Below are positions 1 to 8,061 of a DNA stretch of 48,394 nt, piece after piece. Below the pieces are notes generated by a model. The model was not told the DNA's origin. It did no database searches and saw only the letters and a list, made by a program, of their open reading frames with translations. Positions within the stretch are counted from its first letter, which is position 1. Every line of letters begins with the position of its first letter. The DNA is taken from contig JAJZQG010000033.1 in the NCBI GenBank assembly GCA_021847645.1, forward strand, positions 1 to 48,394, read 5' to 3'. The translations under genes were made by a program, and so were the position numbers. This stretch comes from Myxococcales bacterium. GTDB taxonomy: Bacteria > Myxococcota_A > Polyangia > Polyangiales > Polyangiaceae.

Positions 1-852
1 ACGACGACCCAGCACTTCCTCTACCGAAGCAACCTGCAGCTCGTGGCCGAGCTCGACGCCAGCAACAACCTCGTCGCGCGCTACGTCTACGTCACCGGCC
101 GCAACGTGCCGGACTACATGATGCGCAGCGAGCCGTCGGACCCAGCGAATCCCTGGCACGCCTACCGCATCATCACCGACCACCTGGGCAGCGTACGATT
201 GGTAGTGGACGTCACGACCTCGGATGCGAATCAGCGCATCGCCCAGCGCATCGACTACGACCCGTGGGGCAACCTCACCCGCGACGAATTCCCGCGCGGC
301 TGGCGCATCCCCTTCGGCTTCGCGGGCGGCCTGCAGGACCGCGACACGGGCCTGGCGCGGTTCGGCGCGCGAGATTACGACCCCGAGGTCGGGCGCTGGA
401 CGGCGAAGGACCCGATCCGGTTCGGGGGCGGGGATTGGAATTTGTATGGGTATGTGGTGGGGGACCCGGTGAACTGGATTGACGCGGATGGTCGCAAGGT
501 GTCGCTTTGCCACGATGCCGCCGATACCAGCGGCGGCGGGCTACTAGCGTTGTTGGGTTTCGAGCACTACTGGCTGAAGACCGACACGCTGGAAGCCGGG
601 CTTGGACCGATTCCTGGCGGTGGCACAGGCCTTCTCGGAATAGGAGCGCACGTGTATGTGAGCAATGAGGAGGGGCGGAGTGATCCTCAGAAGAACCCTG
701 GAGGAGGCCCTGTCTGCGAGGAAGTTCCGGATGTCAGCGAGGAGTGTGTAAACAGCCAGCTCGACTACGGAAGAGATCTCGGCCGTTGGTGGCCGACGAA
801 CCAATGCTACAGCTTCGCCGTCGAGGTGTTGACGCAATGCACGTTCTACTGA
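1..852 (+). CDS. Rhs/YD-repeat protein, C-terminal part with variable tail (5' end outside window)
   Basis: The frame is open from base 1, so the gene starts upstream of the window. Codons up to about base 490 encode the RHS-associated core: DHLGSVRLVVD, RIDYDPWGNLTR, FAGGLQDRDTGLARFGARDYDPEVGRWTAKDPI, NLYGYVVGDPVNWIDADG. In this family the core closes the YD-repeat shell and the sequence after it is an exchangeable toxin. Here the tail (about bases 490-852) has a His in FEHYWLKTDT, a GIGAH motif and, near the end, Cys in NQCYSFAVEVL. His first and an N-x-C helix last is the order of circularly permuted papain-like (LRAT/NlpC-type) enzymes, so a peptidase, amidase or acyltransferase toxin is possible but unproven. 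The next gene overlaps by 16 nt and is the natural immunity candidate. Confidence 0.85.
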   Translation, partial: TTTQHFLYRSNLQLVAELDASNNLVARYVYVTGRNVPDYMMRSEPSDPANPWHAYRIITDHLGSVRLVVDVTTSDANQRIAQRIDYDPWGNLTRDEFPRGWRIPFGFAGGLQDRDTGLARFGARDYDPEVGRWTAKDPIRFGGGDWNLYGYVVGDPVNWIDADGRKVSLCHDAADTSGGGLLALLGFEHYWLKTDTLEAGLGPIPGGGTGLLGIGAHVYVSNEEGRSDPQKNPGGGPVCEEVPDVSEECVNSQLDYGRDLGRWWPTNQCYSFAVEVLTQCTFY

Positions 853-1220
853 GGGACAGACGGGAGTTCATAGTCCCGAGGGCGTGGACTTGCGTGGTCT
901 TGCCTCTCCTATTGGTCGGCCCGCCCGGATGCCGCGATTACCCTTCTCAAGATGCCATGCTGTCGGAAGCGCAGGAATGCCCCCCTGGCACGACGCGGCG
1001 CATCGAACCGTGGGGCGCCGGGAAGGGCTGGCTGCGCGCCTGTGTCAAATACGATGGACCATGGGTCGTCTGGGGGGCGAAAGGCAAGCTCATAGAAGGA
1101 CAGTACATCGACAATCATCGCGTGGGGCGCTGGACCTACTATGACGACAACGGCAACGCACGCAGCGTCGAGACCTACGTCGACGGCGGTGTTGTCGAAG
1201 GAGGGTTGAGCGGTCGGTAG
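837..1220 (+). CDS. MORN-like lipoprotein, candidate immunity protein for the Rhs tail
   Basis: Encodes 127 aa. The ATG at 837 lies inside the end of the Rhs gene, with a GAGG about 10 nt upstream, which suggests translational coupling. The N-terminus has Arg residues, a hydrophobic stretch (CVVLPLLLVG) and a Cys in PPGC, a weak lipobox. The C-terminal half reads GKLIEGQYIDNHRVGRWTYY followed by DDNGNARSVETYVDG, the pattern of a MORN_2 repeat as in YwqK-type antitoxins. Position directly behind an Rhs toxin tail plus an export signal fits an envelope-located immunity protein. That role is inference; the repeat and overlap are visible. Confidence 0.6.
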   Translation: MHVLLRDRREFIVPRAWTCVVLPLLLVGPPGCRDYPSQDAMLSEAQECPPGTTRRIEPWGAGKGWLRACVKYDGPWVVWGAKGKLIEGQYIDNHRVGRWTYYDDNGNARSVETYVDGGVVEGGLSGR

Positions 1221-1230
1221 CGCGCGTAGT

Positions 1231-1370
1231 GCAGCGTGCGGCTCGTTGTGGACGTCACGACCTCGGATGCGAATCAGCGCACCGCCCAGCGCATGGACTA
1301 CGACCCGTGGGGCAACCTCACCCGCGACGACGCCCCGCGCGGCCTGCACGATCGCGACCCGGACTTCGCG
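1231..1370 (+). pseudogene. Displaced Rhs core remnant
   Basis: Bases 1231 to about 1336 are a near-copy of bases 188-293 in the Rhs gene above, covering VRLVVDVTTSDANQR and YDPWGNLTRD. The copy then lacks the 30 bp corresponding to 301-330, a deletion between two GCGGC repeats, resumes with GGCCTGCACGATCGCGACCC, and decays after about 1370. There is no start codon context, no YD-repeat shell and no core end motif. It is a duplicated or orphaned tip fragment of the kind left by Rhs tail exchange. Confidence 0.75.
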
Positions 1371-1744
1371 CACCTCGCCCGGGACGGCGGTTTACGTCTT
1401 CCCCGCACTTCGCGCGCGTCGATCACGCACCTGACCAGCGCTGGCGCCGCGGTGTGGTTGCCTTCCGGCCCAATCGCTGACGCCTGTCGTCCTTTGCCAC
1501 GCTTCCGGCCCGATTCCCCGTCCGTCGCTTCTTGCCGCGCTTCCGGTCCTATTGCCCGCGCCCATCGCGCGCTCTGCGCCACTGCGCTCTCCGCATCTCC
1601 GCGCCTCCGTGCCTCCGCGCCTCTGCGTTCTCTCTCCTTACGGAACCGCGCCCCCTACCTTTCCCCTTGCCTCCACCCTGCTTCCTTGGATACCCTCCGA
1701 ACCGCTCTTTCACCCTTCTCTCCACTGAAAGGGGGCACACTCTC
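1371..1744. other. Intergenic, low-complexity, no gene seen
   Basis: C- and T-rich non-coding stretch between the Rhs remnant and the next gene. It holds three imperfect 36-38-nt units starting at 1458, 1494 and 1532 (TTGCC then CTTCCGG), and the GCGCCTCCGTGCCTCCGCG low-complexity repeat. An open frame crosses it but its protein is pure Ser/Pro/Arg/Ala repeat translation and is not credible. Confidence 0.6.
1576..1632. repeat. CTCCG/CTCTG low-complexity repeat, copy 1
   Basis: A tract built from short units such as CTCCGC and CTCCGTG, containing GCGCCTCCGTGCCTCCGCG. The same 19 bases occur again at about 3234-3252, immediately after the orphan antitoxin gene. Similar tracts translating to SASPRLRASAPL-type peptides are, from memory, scattered through many bacterial genomes. 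Function unknown. Confidence 0.6.
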
Positions 1745-2620
1745 ATGCCAGATCCGACCCATACCCTCGAGGACCTGTCCGACCAGCTCGGCGCCACCAC
1801 CGACTCGCAGCTTCGCTCATACTTCGGCGGTGTCGCCGACTCCGTGCCGATCGCGCTCGGAAAAAGGGTTGCAACCACACGCATCGTGACCGACGCGCCC
1901 CATATCGTCGGCAGCGCACTCGTCTTCCTCGACACCGCTACCGATCAGCAGAAGCCCTGGATCGCGGCGATCACGCACGATACCCTGCGCCTCGCGATCG
2001 GCGCGACCGTCCTCGCCCACCAGCTCTACCAGGCCAGGCAACAGGCCCTCAAGGCCTCCCGCGACCAGCAGGGCGAACACCAGGCCGTCTCCGAACAGGT
2101 CCTGCGCCCGGCCATCTCCTGTCGAGGGGTCCTTCACGGCATCGTCGACAAGATCGCCTGCGGCGCCGAACCCTACGACGCTCGCATCCGCACCGCCAGC
2201 AACAAGAGTGAGATTCCCCTCGAGGTCTGCGCTTCCCTCGACGCGCTCATCGACGTCGGCCGTCAGATCCTCAAGGACAAGAACCCGGGCATCGTCGCCC
2301 GGCGAAAGACCACCAGCTTGACCGGCGCCTGGCTCGACAACGCCGCCGACGTGTCCAGCACCGTGCGTCACGCCGCCGACCGCGCGTCGGCCGTGCGCAC
2401 CAACCCCGAGATCGCTCAGCCCGAGGTCGACCTGCACGACGGCTGGGCCATGATGCTGCTCGACGAGATCGTGACCGCGTTCGACAACGCGCACGACGCC
2501 GACCCGTCGATTCCCCGTCTGAACGTCTACTCGCTGCGCAATGTGCTGCGGGCGCCCTCTGGCCAGAAGGCCAAGCCCCCCGTCGCGGAAACCCCCGCCG
2601 CGACCAGCGGAACCCCCTGA
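1745..2620 (+). CDS. Hypothetical protein, 291 aa
   Basis: Not recognised. The ATG at 1745 is chosen because AAGGGGG lies about 10 nt upstream; the open frame continues further upstream only through low-complexity sequence. The protein is soluble-looking and predicted mostly helical, with no signal peptide or membrane span. It contains two Cys in an AISCRGVLHGIVDKIACG region around residues 120-140 and a Pro/Ala-rich last 25 residues. It lies between two copies of the CTCCG repeat in an accessory patch and may be part of an acquired module with the antitoxin gene downstream. Codon usage is normal for the window, so it is probably real. Confidence 0.65.
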   Translation: MPDPTHTLEDLSDQLGATTDSQLRSYFGGVADSVPIALGKRVATTRIVTDAPHIVGSALVFLDTATDQQKPWIAAITHDTLRLAIGATVLAHQLYQARQQALKASRDQQGEHQAVSEQVLRPAISCRGVLHGIVDKIACGAEPYDARIRTASNKSEIPLEVCASLDALIDVGRQILKDKNPGIVARRKTTSLTGAWLDNAADVSSTVRHAADRASAVRTNPEIAQPEVDLHDGWAMMLLDEIVTAFDNAHDADPSIPRLNVYSLRNVLRAPSGQKAKPPVAETPAATSGTP

Positions 2621-2991
2621 CCGATCCGCGGCCACCCCTGCCAGACTACCTCGTAAGCCCTCCCCGAGCCCCGGAGCTCATTCCTTCCGTCGCGGATTGC
2701 CCTGTCCGATCGCCGCGCCAGGCCCCGTCCGGCCGCGGACTCGCATGTCGGAGCCGCGGATTGCCACGCCCAGGTCGCGGATTGGCTCGCAGCAGCCGCG
2801 GATGCCCCTGTTGGAGCCGCGTACATCGCAGCTCGAGCCGCGGACTCGCTGGTCCGAGTGGCGGACTCGCCCCGTGCTTTCCAGTCCTACGCACCGCTGC
2901 GTGCCATTGCCCCATTGCGCCGTCGCGTTCGTCCACCCGTTCGCGCCGTCCGCCGCTAGATCTGGTCACGTACCTGGGCCAGAATTGAACC
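2621..2991. other. Intergenic with minisatellite
   Basis: No credible gene. Frames open on both strands because the 21-bp repeat contains no stop codons, not because of coding constraint. The only structure seen is the minisatellite at 2733-2879 with degenerate flanking units. Confidence 0.6.
2733..2879. repeat. 21-bp minisatellite, 7 units
   Basis: Seven imperfect units with exact 21-bp spacing start at 2733, 2754, 2775, 2796, 2817, 2838 and 2859. Each opens with CCGCGGA or a one- to two-base variant and ends near GGAG or CGAG. Weaker, out-of-register units occur from about 2689. Only the first part of the unit is well conserved, so this is an old array. Confidence 0.75.
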
Positions 2992-3228
2992 ATGATCCGG
3001 ATCAACATTGCCGAGGCCAAGACCCAGCTATCTCGACACCTCGAGCGCGTCGAGCGTGGGGAGACCATCCTGCTGTGCCGGCGCAACGTTCCGATCGCCG
3101 AGATCCGCCCGCTCACCCCGCGCCGTGCGACCCCGCGACCGGTCGGCATCGACAAGGGCATGTCGGTCCCCGCGACGTTCCTCGAGCCCCTGCCAGCCGA
3201 GATCCTCGACGCATTCGCGGGTGCATGA
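2992..3228 (+). CDS. Phd/YefM-family antitoxin, orphan
   Basis: Encodes 78 aa. The start MIRINIAEAKTQLSRHLERV followed by ERGETILLCRRNVPIAEIRPL is the Phd/YefM N-terminal DNA-binding and dimerisation fold (NIAEAK..L..L...V..GE.i.i..r..PvA.i.P). The short C-terminal part (VPATFLEPLPAEILDAFAG) resembles the toxin-binding tail of antitoxins paired with VapC/PIN toxins. The toxin gene is normally directly downstream; here the stop codon is followed within a few bases by the CTCCG repeat and then a convergent gene. It is therefore an orphan, probably a remnant of a lost pair. Confidence 0.85.
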   Translation: MIRINIAEAKTQLSRHLERVERGETILLCRRNVPIAEIRPLTPRRATPRPVGIDKGMSVPATFLEPLPAEILDAFAGA

Positions 3229-3256
3229 CCTCCGCGCCTCCGTGCCTCCGCGTTCC
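3229..3256. repeat. CTCCG low-complexity repeat, copy 2
   Basis: Contains GCGCCTCCGTGCCTCCGCG, identical to part of the tract at 1576-1632. It abuts the stop codon of the orphan antitoxin, exactly where a toxin gene would be expected. Confidence 0.6.
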
Positions 3257-3278
3257 CTCTGCCTCCGGCCCCGCGACC

Positions 3279-4706
3279 TCAGTGCACTCCGCCCACCAGC
3301 CACGCTTGAGCCGGCACCAGCACCTGCTCCGGATACGCCCCGCCTTCTTCCCCCGGCCCGGTCCCGCTCTCGCTCGCCGACAGCACGAACCCGTGGTCCC
3401 CAAACACGAACAGCAGCGTCCGCGTCTCCAGCCCCGCCGCAAACCTCGCAATCGGCGCCGCTACCGCTTCGCCAAGCGCTTCGATACGCGCCACCTCCGG
3501 CGGCCCCGGCTCGGCCAGCAACGAGGGAATCACATCCAGCTTGTGGAAGTCTCGCCCCGCCAGCCTCATGCGCCGCATCACCGACGCCGTGCGCCCACGC
3601 GGTACCACGATATCCTTCTCGCGCATCTCCGAATCGGCAACGACCTCGCTCAGCCCTTGCGGCCCGCGCCCGAGCAGCCGCAATTGCATCGGCGTCGTCG
3701 ACGGCAACCCCGCCCACAACACCAGCCGCTCGGCCAGCACGGCGCGCCCTGACAGTTGCTCCCCCAAAATACGCTGCACGTGCAGCCCGACGTCCCACCG
3801 CATGCCGTCGACCAGCAGCAGCGCTGTCGCCCGCGCTCCGTGCAGCCGCGCGATCCGACTCGACAATTGCGGCACGTCCAGCACCATCGTCGGACGCTTG
3901 CGCGTGACCTTCGACGCCCCGAATGCGTCCGTGTAGCTCTTCTCGAAGCCGGTGCGGAACTGGTCGAGCACCTGACGGGCGTGATCGTCGGTCTCCCGGC
4001 GTGCGGCCGCGTCGGCCAGCGGCGCGAACGCCTCCACGAACAGCTTCTCGATCGTGGCCAGCGGCTTGGGACCCTGCGCGCTCTCGAGCGAGCGCACCCA
4101 CTCGCGCCAGCCCTGGATCGGGGTCGCCTCCTGCTCCGGGTGCGCCTTCTTGTCCTCCGCTCGCTCCCGCAGCCGCTGTACCGCCGCCGCCGTGCCCGCC
4201 GCCTCGGCCGTCGCGGACCCGATCAGAAGCCGCAGCGGCACCGGTGGACCATACGCGGGAATCGCCGTGTCCGCGGGCGACAGCCACAGCCCCACGGCCC
4301 GCTCCCGTCCCGCCGATCCATAGAACCGCAAGGTCGCGCTGTCGTCGTCGCACAGCGCGCCCGAGGCGCCCACCAGCCCGGCCAGCGATTCGAGCGCAAC
4401 GATGATGCCGTTGATGCCCACCAGGCGCGCCCGGTACAGTTGGTCGCTCAACAGCATGTCGGCGTCGGCCGCCACGCCCAGCCCCGACGCTGGCGCGCCG
4501 CGACGCTCCAGGCCCGCTTCGATAGCCTCTTCGATACGCTCGCGAAGCTGCCCACGCGCCGTCGCCTCCAGGCGACGCGGCGCGGCCAGCAGCCACCCGG
4601 CCGCCTCCACCGCGCTCTGCAGCCGCATGCGGGCGGTCGTGTCCAGGAACCGGACGCCCTCTCGGGCTTCCGTGCCGGGTCGTCCTGCCGCATCCGACAT
4701 CGTCAT
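3279..4706 (-). CDS. Stand-alone PglZ-like protein (alkaline phosphatase superfamily)
   Basis: Encodes 475 aa; the ATG at 4706 has GAGG about 9 nt upstream. Residues 1-280 are helical and unrecognised. The C-terminal part carries the superfamily signature: LLLVDGMRWDVG with metal-ligand candidate D300, a nucleophile region LPSTTP (335-340), FGDHGF with D437 and H438, and GGAYPEQVLVP near the end, matching the PglZ pattern GG-S-EEv-VP. PglZ proteins are phosphodiesterase-like parts of phage-growth-limitation and BREX systems and of PorX-type regulators. No BREX or Pgl partner (BrxA, BrxC, PglX, BrxL) is in this window. Divergent from the penicillin-acylase gene across 113 bp. Confidence 0.7.
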   Translation of the reverse strand: MTMSDAAGRPGTEAREGVRFLDTTARMRLQSAVEAAGWLLAAPRRLEATARGQLRERIEEAIEAGLERRGAPASGLGVAADADMLLSDQLYRARLVGINGIIVALESLAGLVGASGALCDDDSATLRFYGSAGRERAVGLWLSPADTAIPAYGPPVPLRLLIGSATAEAAGTAAAVQRLRERAEDKKAHPEQEATPIQGWREWVRSLESAQGPKPLATIEKLFVEAFAPLADAAARRETDDHARQVLDQFRTGFEKSYTDAFGASKVTRKRPTMVLDVPQLSSRIARLHGARATALLLVDGMRWDVGLHVQRILGEQLSGRAVLAERLVLWAGLPSTTPMQLRLLGRGPQGLSEVVADSEMREKDIVVPRGRTASVMRRMRLAGRDFHKLDVIPSLLAEPGPPEVARIEALGEAVAAPIARFAAGLETRTLLFVFGDHGFVLSASESGTGPGEEGGAYPEQVLVPAQAWLVGGVH

Positions 4707-4819
4707 GGCGGGCAACCTCGCACGCGTGCGGCCCGGAGGCCCACTTTCCGGCATCCCCCGCCCGCCCCGCCGCTCCACTCCGGCTTTCCCGCCGCTTCCA
4801 ACCTGTGTAGCGTCGACCC

Positions 4820-7678
4820 GTGCGCTTCCGTCGATTCCTCCCCGCGATCGCCCTGCTCGCCGCGCTCGCCGCTCCTGCCGCCTGCGGCACGTCCAACGGA
4901 AAGATCGTCCCCGCCGATCAGTCCGCCGCCGGGAACGACTCGTCCCGCGGTCCGCTCGGCAACCGCTTGACGGTCGACGAGCACGTCCGTCTGAACGGTC
5001 TGGGCGCTCCGGTCGACATCGTGCGCGACAGTCTGGGCGTCGTGCACATCTACGCGAGCACGCCCGCCGACGCGTTCCGCGCGCAGGGCTGGGCCATGGC
5101 GCGCGACCGCGCGGTCCAGCTCGAGGTGCTTCGGCGCACCGCCCTCGGACGGCTCGCCGAGGTGTTCGGCGATGACCCGTCGACCATCGATCAGGACATC
5201 GCGATGCGCGCCCTGGGCCTGGACCGCGCGTCAGCGGCGTCGTACGCGGCGCTCGCTCCCCGGGGCGAGCCGCGCCTGCTGCTCGACGCGTTCGCCGACG
5301 GCGTCTCGCAGTACTTCGCGAGCATCCGCGGCGGCGTCGCCGCGCTTCCCCAGGGCGTTTCGGGCCTCGCGCCGTCCGACTTCTCGCCGTGGTCCGGCAC
5401 CGACTCGCTGGCGATCGCGGCTCTCGACGCGGCCGCGGTTTCGCTGCCCATCGACCAGGAGCTCGCCACCGAGACGCTGATCGACGGCGTGCCCGCGGCC
5501 TTCCCGCTCGGCTCATCGGACCCGTCGCTCGCCGCGCGCGCCAACGTTCTCCCGGACCTTCTGCGCTTCGCTCCGCCCGACGCCGCCACCGTGATCGCGC
5601 CGTCCGCGGACTTGCCCGCCGCCGCCGCGCACGCTGCGTCTCACCCGGCCCGGCTCGCAGCAACCGCGCGCGCCTTGCGCGATGCCCTGTCGCGCGTCGG
5701 CCGCTTCGGACAGGTCGGCTCCAACGCTTGGGCCGTGGCGCCGTCGCTCTCGGCCACGGGCGACGCCATGCTCGCGTGCGATCCGCACTTCGCGCTGACC
5801 TCGCCCGCGGCACCGTGGCTCGTGCACCTCGAGGTCTTGGCGGGAGCCAACGGCCCGGACCCGCGCGACATCCACGCGGCCGGCGCGGCCATGGCCGGCG
5901 TGCCGGGCATCGCCTACGGCTTCAACGCGAGCCTGGCGTGGGGCGCCGCCGCTTCGTACTTCGACACCACCGATCTGTATCGCGAGACGCTCACGGCCGA
6001 CGCATCCGGCGTGCGCTATCTCGGCGCCGACGTGCCCTTCACGCACGTCTCGGAATCGATCGCGATCAAGGGCAGCGCGCCGCTCGACTTCGACGTGCTG
6101 GTGGTTCCCCATCACGGGCCGGTGTTGCCGCACATCGAGGGCCACCAGGTCGTGCCGCCCGACGCGTCCACCGACACCGTGTCCTTGCGCTGGACCGGTG
6201 CAACCGCATCCACCGACTTCGAGGGTTCGATCGCCTTGCTGCGTGCCGTGGGCGTCGACGATGCCCGCGCCGCCACCAAGCGCGTCGAGACCAACGGCCT
6301 CGCCTACGTGTTCGCAGATCGCGGCGGTCACATCCTGTACTCGGCGCACGCGCGCGTGCCGGTTCGCGACGATCGCGCGTTCGCGTGGAACGCGTCGAGC
6401 GCAACCGGCCTGCTTCCTTGCCGCGTGCTGCCCGGCGACGGCTCCACCGAGTGGCAAGGCGTGCTCGACGACTCCGCGCTGCCGCTCGCCGAGGACCCGA
6501 TCGAGGGCTTCGTCGCCACGGCCAACGCCGATCCGGTCGGAGGCTCGCTCGACAACGACCCGTCGAACGACCGCCTCCCGGGTGGATCCCGCCTGTATCT
6601 CGGCTGCTCGTTCGATCCGGGGTTCCGGCTCGATCGCATCCGCGAGCTGCTCCGTCAGCCTGGCAAGCTGCTGTCCCTCGACGATCTGTCGGGCATCCAG
6701 GCCGACGTGCGCTCGGCGCTCGGCGCGCGCATCGCCCCGCACCTGGTCGACGCGCTTCGACGTGCGCTCGACGAGAGCGCGCACCCTGGCACGTATCCGA
6801 ACCTCACGGCGGTCGCCACCTCGGATCGCTTCGCCGCCGCATCGATCGACCAGATCGCGCAGCTCATGGACGACTGGTCCGCGGTCGCCAGCTATCGGGC
6901 CTCGGCGGGTGTGAGGCTCGCCGACGCGCAGCCCTCCGCGGACGTGATCGATGCAACGGGTGCTCGCGCTACGTTGCTGTTCAACGCGTGGCTCATGCGG
7001 TTCGCGCAGCGTGCGCTGGGCGACGAGGCTGCTCGGATCGGTCTCGTGCCCAACCTGCCCGAGTCACTGCTCGTGCGCTCGCTGCTGCATCTGCTCGAGA
7101 CCGACCCGACGGAGCTCGCGTCGTATGACGCGAACCTTCGCGACAGCGTCTTGTGGGACGACCTGAGCACGCCCGCGCCCGAGACGCGCGACGAGCTGAT
7201 GGTGACCTCGATGCTCGACGCCATCGATTGGCTCGGTGCGCAGCTCGGTACGAACCGCGACGACTGGCGCTGGGGCAAGCTGCACACCGTGCGATTGCGA
7301 GCGCTGGTGCCCGCGCTGGGCAGCTTCGGCATTCCGGCATCCAACGACGAGGCTCTTCCGGACGGGTTTCCCCGGCCCGGCGATCTGTTCGCCGTGGACG
7401 CGGCGCCCTACGAGCTGACGGCGCCGGCCGACGAGGCGTCGGTGTTCCATGCGGACCTCGGTGCGGCGCTTCGTCTGGTTGTGGACATGACGCCGGGTGG
7501 CCCGGTAGCCAACGCGGTCATCGCGGGCGGGCAGGTCGCCGATCCATCGAGCCCGCACTTTGCGGACCAGACCGAGTACTGGCGCCACGACCGCACGCAT
7601 GCTCTGCCGTTTGCCGTGGACGCCGTGCTGGCCGCGGCCGAGTCACGCGTGGTCGTTTCGTCCGCCTCGTCGCCGTGA
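4820..7678 (+). CDS. Penicillin acylase family (S45) lipoprotein
   Basis: Encodes 952 aa from a GTG start with no clear ribosome binding site. The N-terminus is an export signal with a lipobox-like APAAC at residue 22, so the enzyme is probably anchored in the envelope. The fold signature is that of N-terminal-nucleophile hydrolases: DIVRDSLGVVHIYA and DAFRAQGWAMARDR in the alpha chain, then GSNAWAV with predicted nucleophile S301 exposed by autocleavage, then DPHF and a GIAYGFNASLAWG core. Related enzymes cleave amide bonds of beta-lactam side chains or acyl-homoserine lactones; the substrate cannot be read here. Length is larger than the usual 750-850 aa because of low-similarity inserts. 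Confidence 0.9.
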   Translation: MRFRRFLPAIALLAALAAPAACGTSNGKIVPADQSAAGNDSSRGPLGNRLTVDEHVRLNGLGAPVDIVRDSLGVVHIYASTPADAFRAQGWAMARDRAVQLEVLRRTALGRLAEVFGDDPSTIDQDIAMRALGLDRASAASYAALAPRGEPRLLLDAFADGVSQYFASIRGGVAALPQGVSGLAPSDFSPWSGTDSLAIAALDAAAVSLPIDQELATETLIDGVPAAFPLGSSDPSLAARANVLPDLLRFAPPDAATVIAPSADLPAAAAHAASHPARLAATARALRDALSRVGRFGQVGSNAWAVAPSLSATGDAMLACDPHFALTSPAAPWLVHLEVLAGANGPDPRDIHAAGAAMAGVPGIAYGFNASLAWGAAASYFDTTDLYRETLTADASGVRYLGADVPFTHVSESIAIKGSAPLDFDVLVVPHHGPVLPHIEGHQVVPPDASTDTVSLRWTGATASTDFEGSIALLRAVGVDDARAATKRVETNGLAYVFADRGGHILYSAHARVPVRDDRAFAWNASSATGLLPCRVLPGDGSTEWQGVLDDSALPLAEDPIEGFVATANADPVGGSLDNDPSNDRLPGGSRLYLGCSFDPGFRLDRIRELLRQPGKLLSLDDLSGIQADVRSALGARIAPHLVDALRRALDESAHPGTYPNLTAVATSDRFAAASIDQIAQLMDDWSAVASYRASAGVRLADAQPSADVIDATGARATLLFNAWLMRFAQRALGDEAARIGLVPNLPESLLVRSLLHLLETDPTELASYDANLRDSVLWDDLSTPAPETRDELMVTSMLDAIDWLGAQLGTNRDDWRWGKLHTVRLRALVPALGSFGIPASNDEALPDGFPRPGDLFAVDAAPYELTAPADEASVFHADLGAALRLVVDMTPGGPVANAVIAGGQVADPSSPHFADQTEYWRHDRTHALPFAVDAVLAAAESRVVVSSASSP

Positions 7679-7873
7679 GGTCGCATGGCTGCCGCGCATC
7701 TGGCATTGACCGCGACCTGCCCGGTGGTAGCCTCCTAACGCTCCCTCTGCGGAGCTCGCCAGGCGGACCATACGAATCCCGAACATGCGTCGTGTCCGGG
7801 GAACGAACCTCGACGTGGTGTGCTGGCCCGGATCTTCTTCACCGGGAGGCCTAAAGCGGCGACCTGTTCCCCA

Positions 7874-7890
7874 CCTAGCGTGCAGCTAGG
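7874..7890. other. Short inverted repeat
   Basis: CCTAGC (7874-7879) pairs with GCTAGG (7885-7890) around a 5-nt loop GTGCA. It lies 195 bp past the stop of the acylase gene. There is no T-run, so a terminator role is doubtful. Confidence 0.35.
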
Positions 7891-7950
7891 GGTTCTGCGT
7901 TCTCGTCAGCGGCTCTCGCGGTAAGGAGCCTTGTATCCCGCGCGTCCCCT

Positions 7951-8061
<111 letters not shown>

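Noticed and set aside
1236..1889. A 217-aa frame starting in the Rhs remnant
   Set aside because: Only its first 45 codons are Rhs-like; the rest is low-complexity and runs into the next gene in another frame.
2691..2879. CRISPR array
   Set aside because: Direct 21-bp tandem units without unique spacers; no cas genes in the window.
3028..4896. A 622-aa minus-strand frame overlapping the PglZ-like gene
   Set aside because: Gly/Arg/Ala-rich shadow in another frame; the PglZ-like frame has the motifs and ribosome binding site.
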